Part shown: positions 35,940-44,587 of the stretch, in pieces
Position numbering within the stretch: the stretch's first letter is position 1
Layout: every line of letters begins with the position of its first letter
Assembly: GCA_030695565.1 (NCBI GenBank)
Contig: JAUYRZ010000049.1
Span: 1 to 64,000, forward strand
Direction of reading: 5' to 3'
DNA length: 64,000 bases
DNA from: Archangium sp.
GTDB taxonomy: Bacteria; Myxococcota; Myxococcia; Myxococcales; Myxococcaceae
The notes under the pieces: generated by a model
What the model was told of the DNA's origin: nothing
Seen by the model: only the letters and a program-made list of their open reading frames with translations
The model's database searches: none
Program-made: the position numbers and the translations under genes

Positions 35940-36425
35940 TCAGCTCGTGACGGCGGACAGCCGGGGATCCTGCGGGCCGGCGACGGTCTGCACCGTGATG
36001 CCGTGGGCGCGCAGATAGTCGAGCCCGTTCTCACCCGCGTAGCCGCCACCGACGACGATGATTCGCGTCAGGCCCGCGTGGTGCAGCAGCTTCGCGCACA
36101 TCATGCAGGGCTCGCCGGTCACCACCAGCCACGCGCCCTTGGTCGCCACGCCCGACGCGGCGCAGTTGCAGATGACGTTCATCTCGGCGTGATGACAGCC
36201 GATCTCCATGCGCGTACCGGAAGGCACCTTCAGCTCGTCACGCAGGCAGACGGTGTCGCCGCACAGCTCGCCGCCACCACGCGGCCCGCCGTTGTAGCCG
36301 TCCATCAAGACCACGTTGCGTTCGGGGTCGAGGAGCAGCGCTCCGAATTTGCGACGGGGGCAGTTCGACGCGTTGGCCAGCGAGAGGCACTGCTCGATGC
36401 GAACGCGAATGTGCTTTTCCTTCAT
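35940..36425 (-). CDS. dCMP deaminase-like protein
   Basis: 161 residues of the zinc cytidine/deoxycytidylate deaminase fold. The catalytic set is complete: C-H-H-A-E (about 73-77) and G-E-P-C-M-M-C (about 98-104). An insert with G-E-L-C-G-D-T-V-C before the active site is characteristic of dCMP deaminases, which make dUMP for thymidylate synthesis. AGGAG precedes the ATG. The neighbour is a uracil-DNA-glycosylase-like gene. Confidence 0.85.
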   Translation of the reverse strand: MKEKHIRVRIEQCLSLANASNCPRRKFGALLLDPERNVVLMDGYNGGPRGGGELCGDTVCLRDELKVPSGTRMEIGCHHAEMNVICNCAASGVATKGAWLVVTGEPCMMCAKLLHHAGLTRIIVVGGGYAGENGLDYLRAHGITVQTVAGPQDPRLSAVTS

Positions 36426-36441
36426 GGTGCTCTCCTGGTCG

Positions 36442-37230
36442 TCATGCAGGCGGCGACGCGGGGCGGGTGCGCGCGCGGATCCACTTGGTGTGCGCGGCCA
36501 GCCACTCCTTGCTGCGCTGACCGGGGTGCACCAGCGGCAGCCACTGGAGCTGTTGGTCGCCGACCGTGACGGTGACCTCGGTGCCGTAGTCTTTGTTCGG
36601 CTTGAGGAGCTCGGGCTCAGGAATCTGCGCGAGCCGCGCGAAGACGCGCAGTGCCGCGTTGCCCAAGGTGACCACCAGCTTCGGAGCGGCCGTGCGCAGC
36701 TCACCCAGGATGCGCTTCTGGTGTTTGTCGTAGGTCAGCTGCGCGATCTCATCTTCATCAAGATGACGCAGGTCTTCGGGCACCCCGTCCCACGGCAGGC
36801 CGAACTTCTTGGCGAAGGGCTCGAACTTGGTGGTCACGACTTCTTGCTGGCCGAAGGTGTACCGGTGCAGGTCGAGGCAGTCCGTCATCCAGGCGTCGGC
36901 GCGCGAGCTGCGCAACGGCTTGAGCAGGCGCTCATCGAGCCACTGACCTGAGGAGCCGTTGATCACTCCGACCGGACCGACCGTGCCCCACTCGGCCTTC
37001 CAGCCCACCGCCGCGGTCCACGCTTCGATGCGCGCTGCTTCGTCTTTGCCGGTCCAGAAGAACTCGGGCTCGGTCTCGACGGCGAGCGCGGCGACGCGTT
37101 GAAAAGGGGAGGGCGGCTTCCACTCGACGTGGAGGGCCCCGGGATGAGCCCCGAGGATGAAGAGGCGGCGGGCAGAAGTGGCGGAGGGCTTGCGCGCCTC
37201 GAGCGGTCGACCAAAAGGAAAGTGGGGCAT
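36442..37230 (-). CDS. Uracil-DNA glycosylase superfamily protein
   Basis: 262 residues. The N-terminal L-F-I-L-G-A-H-P-G-A-L (about 23-33), the core beta strand L-V-V-T-L-G-N-A-A-L-R-V-F (about 185-197), and the C-terminal L-P-L-V-H-P-G-Q-R (about 232-240) fit the UDG fold. They correspond to motif 1, the central N/G strand and the H-P-x-x-R DNA-intercalating motif. It probably removes uracil or another damaged base. Only 16 bases separate it from the dCMP deaminase gene. Confidence 0.65.
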   Translation of the reverse strand: MPHFPFGRPLEARKPSATSARRLFILGAHPGALHVEWKPPSPFQRVAALAVETEPEFFWTGKDEAARIEAWTAAVGWKAEWGTVGPVGVINGSSGQWLDERLLKPLRSSRADAWMTDCLDLHRYTFGQQEVVTTKFEPFAKKFGLPWDGVPEDLRHLDEDEIAQLTYDKHQKRILGELRTAAPKLVVTLGNAALRVFARLAQIPEPELLKPNKDYGTEVTVTVGDQQLQWLPLVHPGQRSKEWLAAHTKWIRARTRPASPPA

Positions 37231-37244
37231 CTGGTGCGGCAGTA

Positions 37245-37829
37245 CTACGAGACGCGGCAGAGCACGAACCAGTTGTCGAGTTGGCGGGTTCCCCTCGAGG
37301 CGCGGCCGATGGAGACGTGCTTCGAGACGCCGCGCACCAGGTCTTTGGTCTGGTTGAAGACGAAGCGGGAAAGGCGCGCGTCGTTGGGAAGGATCGCGGG
37401 CGCGTTGTTGAGCGGCTTCTTCGGGGTCAGCGTGTAGTCGACCAGGACCTCGTCGCCTTGTTGCACCGCGACGAAGTAGCCGGGGCCGACTGCCGTCTTC
37501 ACGAGTGAAGAGCCTTCGTTGTAGCCCCAGCGCTCAGGCTGCGCGGTGGGCTCGTCGGGCATCGCGAAGACCTTGGCGAAGCGCGTGAAGAGCAGCATCG
37601 AGTTCTTCCCTTCATGACGCACGCCATTGAGCGGAGTCGAACTCTGCGGCGCGAGGTCGTCGACGGTGAATCGTCGTGCGCCCGCGACGATCTCGAAGAG
37701 GCGAGCCTGCTCGTCACTGCCCAGCGCCATGGTCTGGGCGAGCCGCACAGCGTCCGGCAATTCGTCGAGGAACGAGGCGAGGTCCGCCGCGGTCACGGTG
37801 GGAGTTTTGATGCGTTCTGCGAGCGTCAT
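37245..37829 (-). CDS. Hypothetical protein, 194 aa
   Basis: I do not recognise the family. The first 90 residues are helical (L-A-E-R-I-K, L-A-S-F-L-D-E-L). The remainder is mixed, with V-Q-Q-G-D-E-V-L-V-D-Y and R-L-S-R-F-V-F-N-Q-T-K-D-L-V-R-G-V-S-K-H-V-S-I-G-R. The ATG at 37829 begins M-T-L-A-E-R; a longer N terminus is possible in frame. It is the first gene of the five-gene minus-strand operon that ends at 34098. Confidence 0.6.
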   Translation of the reverse strand: MTLAERIKTPTVTAADLASFLDELPDAVRLAQTMALGSDEQARLFEIVAGARRFTVDDLAPQSSTPLNGVRHEGKNSMLLFTRFAKVFAMPDEPTAQPERWGYNEGSSLVKTAVGPGYFVAVQQGDEVLVDYTLTPKKPLNNAPAILPNDARLSRFVFNQTKDLVRGVSKHVSIGRASRGTRQLDNWFVLCRVS

Positions 37830-37921
37830 GACGTGTTCGCGTAGCACCGTTCCCAGCGCAAGGTGCTCGCCGGAGTCGGGCATTCCCCTCATCGGGATCG
37901 ACGACCAAAGCCGCGCTTCGC

Positions 37922-38245
37922 TCACGACCCGCTGTCAGCGCCTGCTGAGGGGAAAGGGCAGGTGCATTCAACTGTGGTCCCACAAATCTCGCGGCTTTCA
38001 CCGCACTTCCACTTCTTCTTTCCGTAGCCCTCGACGCCGTGGATGTCCAAGTCTCCTCCATCGGCGACGATCCTCGTCCGAGACTCTATTCCGCTTTCCA
38101 CGGTGCACTCGCTTCCGCCTTCGTGGATGCTCCAGAAGCAGTTGCCGCCGGGGATTTCGGGACGTTCGTCAGAGTCTTGCTTGACGGTTCCTTTGCTGGC
38201 GCACGCCACTGCAACAAGTGTAACCAAGAGGAATGCCCGGCTCAC
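37922..38245 (-). CDS. Cys-rich lipoprotein, probable immunity protein of orphan Rhs cassette
   Basis: 107 residues starting at a GTG that overlaps the stop of the orphan toxin module (GTGA). The signal ends A-V-A-C (lipobox). The mature part shares with the lipoprotein at 38818 the segments P-G-G-N-C-F-W-S-I-H-E-G-G, K-K-K-W-K-C-G-E and V-E-C-T-C-P-F-P. The pair are clear paralogues. The position directly after a toxin tip and the envelope location suggest an immunity protein protecting the periplasm. Confidence 0.7.
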   Translation of the reverse strand: MSRAFLLVTLVAVACASKGTVKQDSDERPEIPGGNCFWSIHEGGSECTVESGIESRTRIVADGGDLDIHGVEGYGKKKWKCGESREICGTTVECTCPFPSAGADSGS

Positions 38246-38700
38246 TTGCACACCTCGGAGATGGCTTGAGCTGAGCACTTACTTTGGTCGTCTGGGACGG
38301 CCTTCCCGGTCTGATCGCGGCAGTGGTGGACCGCCTCGTGAAGGATGACTGACGCCAGTTCAGCCTCGGTGGCCGGGGGGGGGGAGCACAGGGCCTGATC
38401 AAACTGAACGCTGTAGTCGTCTTTTTTGTTTCGGTTAGAGCATCCCAATGCATCCTGCTTATTGCATTTCAAGTTCTGCACGATGTACGCGGGTTCAGAG
38501 TTGTCGAGAATCTTGCAGATGTCACAGTTCCCGCTACCGCACTCTTGGAGCTTCTGCGAACACGGGCAGGACTTGTCGGCAGCGCTCGTGCCGCAGCCGG
38601 CGTCTTTCGGCCTCGCGCATAGCCTCATCCCAGTTCGTGCACTTGCCATTGGCAGCGAAGAGTCCGGTTTCGTCCGTGTAGTGCAGAGGATTGTTGAGGC
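38242..38700 (-). pseudogene. Orphan Rhs C-terminal toxin module, frameshifted
   Basis: A displaced copy of the Rhs tip. It begins at the core-boundary sequence N-N-P-L-H-Y-T-D-E-T-G-L-F and keeps the Cys-rich domain (C-D-I-C-K-I-L-D-N) and the H-E-A-V-H metallopeptidase-like motif. Compared with the tip of the main Rhs gene, two bases are missing at about 38601-38608, which shifts the reading frame between E-A-M-R-E-A-E-R-R and A-G-C-G-T-S. There is no Rhs core upstream. It could be restored to function only by recombination into a core gene. Confidence 0.75.
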
Positions 38701-38817
38701 GTAAGCCGGGAGGCTGACAGCGCAAGGTGCCAAGTACGAGCAGAGTCTGCGCCGGGGCGACTTCCAGCCCTCGGCACGGCCTTTGCGGTCCAGACGAAAC
38801 AATGCTTTTGAGCTTGC

Positions 38818-39132
38818 TCAGGACCCGCCATCAGGCATCACTGGAAAGGGGCAGGTGCACTCAACCTCGATGCCACAAACCTGGCGCTTCTCGCCGCACT
38901 TCCACTTCCTCTTGCCGTGGCCTTGCGTCCCTTCAATCACGTCGGTCGTACCAGGACTACGCCTTCTGGTTTCGCCTGCGATCTCCACGACGCAATCAGT
39001 CCCGCCTTCATCAATTGACCAATAGCAGTCGCCCCCTGGTTTCTCGGGGCCTTCTGAATCGCTCGGCCTGATGGTCCTCTTTCCGGAACAGCCGAGACAC
39101 CCCAAGACCAAGGCTAGGATAGTCCATTTCAC
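38818..39132 (-). CDS. Cys-rich lipoprotein, probable immunity protein of the Rhs toxin
   Basis: 104 residues. The signal ends L-G-C (lipobox, about Cys15). Mature conserved blocks are P-G-G-D-C-Y-W-S-I-D-E-G-G, K-R-K-W-K-C-G-E-K-R-Q-V-C-G and V-E-C-T-C-P-F-P, with at least six Cys likely paired as disulfides. Its ATG overlaps the Rhs stop (ATGA). Lipidated, oxidised immunity proteins fit a toxin acting in the periplasm. The paralogue at 37922 is about half identical. Confidence 0.75.
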   Translation of the reverse strand: MKWTILALVLGCLGCSGKRTIRPSDSEGPEKPGGDCYWSIDEGGTDCVVEIAGETRRRSPGTTDVIEGTQGHGKRKWKCGEKRQVCGIEVECTCPFPVMPDGGS

Positions 39133-42100
39133 TGGCAGGCCTCCGCGATATCCGCGGCCCTACACCCAGGATTGCCTTTGGGAGGATCGTGAACAGGCTG
39201 TCTCGTCTGCTCACGGCAAAAGTGAGCAGCCTCGTGCAGAATGACAGTTGCCAACTCTGAGGCAGGCGCAGGTGGGGAACAAAGCGCCTGGTCAAACTCA
39301 ACCTTGAAGAAGTCGTTCGCTTTGCGGTGAGAGCAGCCGGACGCGTCCTTCCCATCACACTTGAGGTTTTTCACGATGTAAGCAGGGTCTGCGTTGTCGA
39401 GGATCTTGCAGATGTCGCAGCCGCTGCTGCCGCACTCTTTGAGCTTCTGTGCGCAGGCGCAGGACTTTTGGTCGTCGCTGCCGCAGCCGGCCCGCTTTTT
39501 GGCCTCTTGCATGGCCTCGTCCCAGTTCGTGCACTTGCCGTTCAGCGCGAACAGGCCGGTCTCGTCCGTGTAGTGCAGCGTATTGTTGAAGGCGTACGAG
39601 TACGCCGGAACGAGCACACCGCCCTTGGCGATGGATACCACATAGCTGAGGTCTTGAAGCATGGGCTCAGGAGAGAGGTATCGGCCCGTTGATGGGTCGT
39701 AGTAACGGTTCCAGTTCTCGTGAAGCTCGGTCTCTGGGTCGAAGTACTGGCCGGGGAAGCGCAGTGGCGTCCACGCCCACCAGACCCAGGCCTGCTTCGC
39801 ACGTACCTCGTATGCCTCCATGTCGAAGCCGTAGTCCGACCCAGACCCTGTCCAGGACAGGGCCCAGCTGTTGGTTGACGAGTACTGCCAGTCACTCCAC
39901 ACATGCGACTTGTTGCCTTGCAACGGTGACTGGACAACGCCCGCCAAGCTCACCGATGAGCTCGTCGAGTAGTTCGACCGTGACATGAGGACGCGCAAGG
40001 GGCCATCGAACCCCGGCGGCATCGTCGGTGTCAACGTTGCCACAGGGGTCGTACCAGCGCTGCCGTGAGGGCTGCCCACGCGGTATTCGCGACGATTCGA
40101 GTAACCAAGCACCTCGTACGTCGACGTCCCCGCCGTTCCACCACGGTCGAAGGAGACGACCGGTTTGCCGAGATAGTCAGTCACAAGCTCGAAGCTCCCG
40201 CACAATCCCACCTCGCCATTGCGCTGACACGTGAGGCTGGGGTCGTCCGCTGCTCGCGCCATGGTGGAAGCAATAAATTTGCTACGGACGATCATCAACG
40301 GGCGCCCGTCTAGCCAAATGTAGTCGTCCTCTGGATACTCCGTGGCGCTCGCGGCGACAGTGTTGGAGCCACGATCGGTGAGCATCTGGTGGCCGAGGTC
40401 ATAAAAAAACTCGTCGGTCGTGTTCCACGGAGTGGTCTTCGCGCGCCGGCGCCCGAATGCATCATAAAAATAGCTGTAGGTGCCGTTCACGTATTGGTTC
40501 GAAAGGTAGTTCCCTCCGCTCACCACAGCCGTTTGGTAGACGCTATCAAGACCGGCACCAAGAGTGCTCTGCGGGAAGCCGGTGGTCACGTGATAGAGGT
40601 TGAATTCATCCCATGTGTCGGTGCGACGCCCGTCGCGATCGTAGTAATAGTTGTAGCTGCCGTTCGATGGCGCGGTGGCGTTACAGGTCGAACCGAAGGC
40701 AGGCCCCCACCGCGTGGAGAACGGCATGTCGACCTGCCAGGCTGCAGTCCAAAATGGAACATTCTGCTGGCAGCTCTGCGGCGCCACCAAAGTGGAGTTA
40801 GTTCGATTGCCTCGCTTGTCAAACACCTGAGAGAGTGAAGTGCCCATATTGACGTCGTTGTGGCTGACCAGTCGCTGGGTCTTGTCGTATCCGAATGTCT
40901 CCTTGACGACCGAACCGGAACTCCGATGACAAGTCTGTTGCACAACCAGTTGGTCCGCATCCCAGGTGTAGACTTGTTTGAAGATATTACCATTCGGTGT
41001 GCCGAGGGTCATTGGGCCGTCGGAAACGAATAACCCGCGCGTCCGCCCCGAGAAATCGTATGAGCCATATGTTGCAGGGAGTGATGAGCAGGACGTAGCG
41101 GTCGATGCGGCTTCCAGGCTGCCTCCGCGGTAGTACTCGACCCAGTGTCCATTGCCCGCAAAGCGGTAGGCCCGAAGTCCGCCATAGGGTTCCCATGCGA
41201 TAGAATCGAACGCGACCGCGCCATCCTTGTTCCAGGATGAGCCATTCCATTTGTGGTAAACGATTGAGCCAGGCCGGTCCATCGAACCCGACGATGGGTA
41301 GACGTAGTTGACCTTCCGACCGTGCGGATACGTGATTCCCTCTAGGTCACCGTTCAGAGTGTATGAATACGAGGTGTGTGGGTTCTTGTCCTCTGTTGCG
41401 GTGCCATTGCCACAACCAGCCACAGACCCTCGGCGGCGCACTTCGCGAGTCACGCGCCCCGCCTCATCGTACAGATACCAAGTCATTCCAAATGAGTCAT
41501 TGCGCGAGACCAGTTTCCCTCCAGAAAACAGTGGGGCAGGGCAGCCACTCTCGGGGACGAAGCTGTCGTAACTCAGCGCGTAGAGGAGAATCGGGGCGCC
41601 ACCGGTTCTCGTTACACTGAGTAAGCGCCCGATTGAGTCATATGCATACTCAAGCATGGTCCCCGCCGCGAACATCTCGGCGCCCTGCTTCTTGATGAGA
41701 TTGCCGAGCGCGTCAAACTCGTACCGTGCGATCTGGCGCGCGTCTTGGCGCACAGTCCAGGGGAAGGTGATTTTAGTCGTGTTGCCAAAGTCATCCACCT
41801 CATAGTCGACGACGCCCGGATTGCAGGGGGCGGTGCCTCCATCGAAATTCACATTGATTGGACACATCGGAGCCGCGACAGAGCCCGAACATCCACTTGT
41901 GACTCGCCGAACATTGCCATTGTCGTCGTACTCCATGCAGGTCCGCTCGCTGTTGCTGTCTTGAACTCCGTTCGGATGTGAGTCAATCTCCGCAAGGCGG
42001 TCAGCGCGGTCATACTTGAGCCAACTACAGGCCGCGGAATTGACCGCGCAAAAGTCAGGCGCGTGCGCAAAGGGCTGACCGATAGAAACCACGTTGCCAT

Positions 42101-43760
42101 TGCCATCGAAGTTTCGCTTGAGTGCGTAGGTCGATGGGCTCCCGATCTGCCCACCGGTCTGCTCGTAGGTGAGTTGGCCGTGCGCATTCCTCGAGTAGAA
42201 CTTTTCGGAACGATTGCCGGAAGGGACACGATGAGTCTCTCGCTTCAATCCGTCGTCCGGCCAATATTGGTAGTCGATACGCTCGGTCCAAGAAAGGGCG
42301 GAATCGGTTTTGGCTTTCCACTGAAGCAGAGGCGTGCTCTCTCCCCCTGTGCACGTGTCCGAGGCGATGCTGCGGTAACAGAATAATTCGTAATTGCCGC
42401 GCGGATACCTGATTTTGGTGAGACGACCAGCCTCGTAACTGAACTCCTTTACTTGGTCACCGCCTGCGACCACCAGGGTCTCCTTCGTAACCCGGTTCAC
42501 AGAGTATTCGAACTTGCGAACTGCGCCGCTCTCGTCAACTACCTGTCCCGGGAGGCCAGTTACTGAATATTGAGAGTACGATGTATTCAGTGCCGTTCCG
42601 CACGTGTTGCCACTATTGGTCGGATAACGCGCAACTTTGGTCAAACGGCCGCCTGACTCATTCTCGAAGTAGAATTCCGTTGTCGGATACGCGCCGGAGC
42701 ACCCAGTCGCGGCCTCACTCGCAACGATACAGGGGCCTTCGACACGAAGCGTTCGGTTCATGGCATCGGAAACGATCCCAAGGTCACATGAGCGTTGCGT
42801 CTTGTAAAAGGTGCCGATCACGCGGGGTAATTCTGTGCCCGCAATGCTGCGCGTCCACCCTGATTCGAAGACGGCATCGAGCCTGTCTCCAGCGTACCTT
42901 TTTGTAGACACGACTTGCCCGCCCGCGTGGATGGTCGAGTTGCGTCTCGAGGTCAGCAGGCGCTGCTGAGCAACGCTGCCGTAACCGTATACGTAAGATG
43001 TTGCTTCCAGCCCGCCCGAGCCCGTTCGGTCAGATGCGCCAATGGTTCGAGAGGTCACCTCGAGAACACTCTGAGGTGGGCCGGCGTCAGCTGTCGCGAG
43101 TCGCTGAGGCGACACTGAGTAGGCGCCGGTCTTGCTCTTGACCGCCCATAGGACGGATGGAGTCGCCGAGTCACACGTAGCGGAAGCACCTGAAGAATTG
43201 AGATAGTGGTACTCGACAGTGCCTGCGACGACCGATGGCGACGTGCCAAAATCCTCACGCTTCGTAAGCGAGACGTCGTGCAACGACATATTGTAGCCCC
43301 CAAGCAGGCTGTACGTGGACCCGCTCGATGCGATTGAGAAGGTACTGTCGCCACTGCTGGTCTCTCTGTTGATCGTCGAGGTTCTCGAGTACGCCTGTGG
43401 CGGGCAACAAGTGTTGGCGATGGGGCAATTGGGGGAGTTTTGCCCGTCTCCGAGAGCAACAGCGGTTCGCGGCGCGCCACCGGCAGTGGAACTCAAGACG
43501 CTCCATTGCGGATTTGGATTGAGGTTCGTCTGCGGGCCGAGAACGTGGCGAATGACTGGTACGGGATCTGCGCTGTCACCGCGAACCACTGTAAATTCGA
43601 GGCCGGCGTCTCCGTAGCGGTAGCGTTCCTTCAACTGCCCCGTCGAAGAATCGGAGGCACTCGCCAACTCTGGGAAGCCGCGAAAGCTGACGTAGTCATA
43701 GTGGGCGTGGGTTCGATTCCTCCATCCGCTTGCTTGCCGACGATTGATTTGAGTACACAT
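39129..43760 (-). CDS. Rhs-repeat protein, core and HExxH metallopeptidase-like toxin tip (frameshifted from N terminus)
   Basis: A 1543-residue frame with many YD repeats (Y-D-x-x-G-R-L/V, G-R-Y-L-S-P-E-P near 1385) forming the Rhs shell. The core ends at Y-T-D-E-T-G-L-F (about 1400). The last about 135 residues are a variable tip: Cys-rich (C-A-C-A-Q-K-L-K-E-C-G, C-D-I-C-K-I-L) with V-I-L-H-E-A-A-H-F-C near 1509, a zinc-metallopeptidase-type HExxH. The first about 20 residues are out of frame with the natural N terminus (see 43631). The region is AT-richer than its neighbours. The immunity gene is coupled downstream. Confidence 0.8.
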   Translation of the reverse strand: MCTQINRRQASGWRNRTHAHYDYVSFRGFPELASASDSSTGQLKERYRYGDAGLEFTVVRGDSADPVPVIRHVLGPQTNLNPNPQWSVLSSTAGGAPRTAVALGDGQNSPNCPIANTCCPPQAYSRTSTINRETSSGDSTFSIASSGSTYSLLGGYNMSLHDVSLTKREDFGTSPSVVAGTVEYHYLNSSGASATCDSATPSVLWAVKSKTGAYSVSPQRLATADAGPPQSVLEVTSRTIGASDRTGSGGLEATSYVYGYGSVAQQRLLTSRRNSTIHAGGQVVSTKRYAGDRLDAVFESGWTRSIAGTELPRVIGTFYKTQRSCDLGIVSDAMNRTLRVEGPCIVASEAATGCSGAYPTTEFYFENESGGRLTKVARYPTNSGNTCGTALNTSYSQYSVTGLPGQVVDESGAVRKFEYSVNRVTKETLVVAGGDQVKEFSYEAGRLTKIRYPRGNYELFCYRSIASDTCTGGESTPLLQWKAKTDSALSWTERIDYQYWPDDGLKRETHRVPSGNRSEKFYSRNAHGQLTYEQTGGQIGSPSTYALKRNFDGNGNVVSIGQPFAHAPDFCAVNSAACSWLKYDRADRLAEIDSHPNGVQDSNSERTCMEYDDNGNVRRVTSGCSGSVAAPMCPINVNFDGGTAPCNPGVVDYEVDDFGNTTKITFPWTVRQDARQIARYEFDALGNLIKKQGAEMFAAGTMLEYAYDSIGRLLSVTRTGGAPILLYALSYDSFVPESGCPAPLFSGGKLVSRNDSFGMTWYLYDEAGRVTREVRRRGSVAGCGNGTATEDKNPHTSYSYTLNGDLEGITYPHGRKVNYVYPSSGSMDRPGSIVYHKWNGSSWNKDGAVAFDSIAWEPYGGLRAYRFAGNGHWVEYYRGGSLEAASTATSCSSLPATYGSYDFSGRTRGLFVSDGPMTLGTPNGNIFKQVYTWDADQLVVQQTCHRSSGSVVKETFGYDKTQRLVSHNDVNMGTSLSQVFDKRGNRTNSTLVAPQSCQQNVPFWTAAWQVDMPFSTRWGPAFGSTCNATAPSNGSYNYYYDRDGRRTDTWDEFNLYHVTTGFPQSTLGAGLDSVYQTAVVSGGNYLSNQYVNGTYSYFYDAFGRRRAKTTPWNTTDEFFYDLGHQMLTDRGSNTVAASATEYPEDDYIWLDGRPLMIVRSKFIASTMARAADDPSLTCQRNGEVGLCGSFELVTDYLGKPVVSFDRGGTAGTSTYEVLGYSNRREYRVGSPHGSAGTTPVATLTPTMPPGFDGPLRVLMSRSNYSTSSSVSLAGVVQSPLQGNKSHVWSDWQYSSTNSWALSWTGSGSDYGFDMEAYEVRAKQAWVWWAWTPLRFPGQYFDPETELHENWNRYYDPSTGRYLSPEPMLQDLSYVVSIAKGGVLVPAYSYAFNNTLHYTDETGLFALNGKCTNWDEAMQEAKKRAGCGSDDQKSCACAQKLKECGSSGCDICKILDNADPAYIVKNLKCDGKDASGCSHRKANDFFKVEFDQALCSPPAPASELATVILHEAAHFCREQTRQPVHDPPKGNPGCRAADIAEACQ

Positions 43761-44587
43761 CCTCTTGGCAGTCCGGCTCCTGCGTCGAAAACTGCGTAAG
43801 CAAACTCGAGTTTGTCAGTCAGGCCTGGGAAGGTAACCTGCTTGATTGCGCCTGGCTGGACATAGTCAGCTGGGTTCGCGTTCGTGACCGTCGTCAACCC
43901 AGCGTCTGGACATGCTTCTTGTGCTGTCCGATACTCAACGTCAAGGAGGCGGTTGCCTGGTGATGAATCAATCGACGTTAAAAACCAAACCTCATTCGAA
44001 ACGTTATATGTATAGTGAAGTATCTGGCCATTGACGTGAGTGAGGTGATAGCCGTTGACGCCAGCGTCAGAACCAGTGCCTACAGAGTAGAGCCTCGACT
44101 TGAGGGCTGGAGAGTACGAGTGAGGGCTGAGCCATTCAGAGACCGTGGTAGAGGTAGGATTTCGGAACTCCTGTTGATAGCCCGACAGGTCGCGAACGGC
44201 GACGGTTCCTCCACCGAAGGCGGCGGTTCCGGCATACGTAATCGCAAAAAGGCTGTGCCACCAACGAGTGCCGCTGGGGTCGATTCCACTCCTGCCAAAG
44301 GGCGCTAGTTGCTCTCGAAGGACAGTGACGCCGACCGCCCCGCCCCAGTTCGCCCACGATGCGGGGTTGGATACAAAATATCGTTTGAAGTCGAAGCGTC
44401 CGGTTGCAGTCGAAACCGAAAAGTCTGTGGTTGCGTAGTAGGAGTCGTTGGATGCGGTATCAATGGGATCCTGATCCAGTCGAGGATCGCAGATGTCCGG
44501 TGCGATCGGGCTCATCTTGCACCATTGGCCATACGCCAATGCGGATACCGTGAGGCAAGCTGTAAAAGCGATGCGCGTTGTTCTCAT
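43631..44587 (-). pseudogene. Rhs protein N-terminal fragment (separated by frameshift)
   Basis: Encodes a signal peptide (M-R-T-T-R-I-A-F-T-A-C-L-T-V-S-A-L-A-Y-G) and the N-terminal Rhs part (T-A-T-G-R-F-D-F-K-R-Y). It continues to I-V-G-K-Q-A-D-G-G-I-E-P-T-P-T and runs out of frame. The sequence Y-D-Y-V-S-F-R-G-F-P-E-L-A-S, which should follow, is in the frame of the 39129-43760 fragment, near 43700. One indel, real or from sequencing, splits one gene in two. The ATG overlaps the upstream stop (ATGA), so the gene is in an operon. Confidence 0.75.

Noticed and set aside
43690-43725. tRNA T-arm-like sequence (GGTTCGATTCC)
   Set aside because: The flanking bases do not form a stable T stem or an acceptor stem, and the stretch is coding sequence of the Rhs gene.
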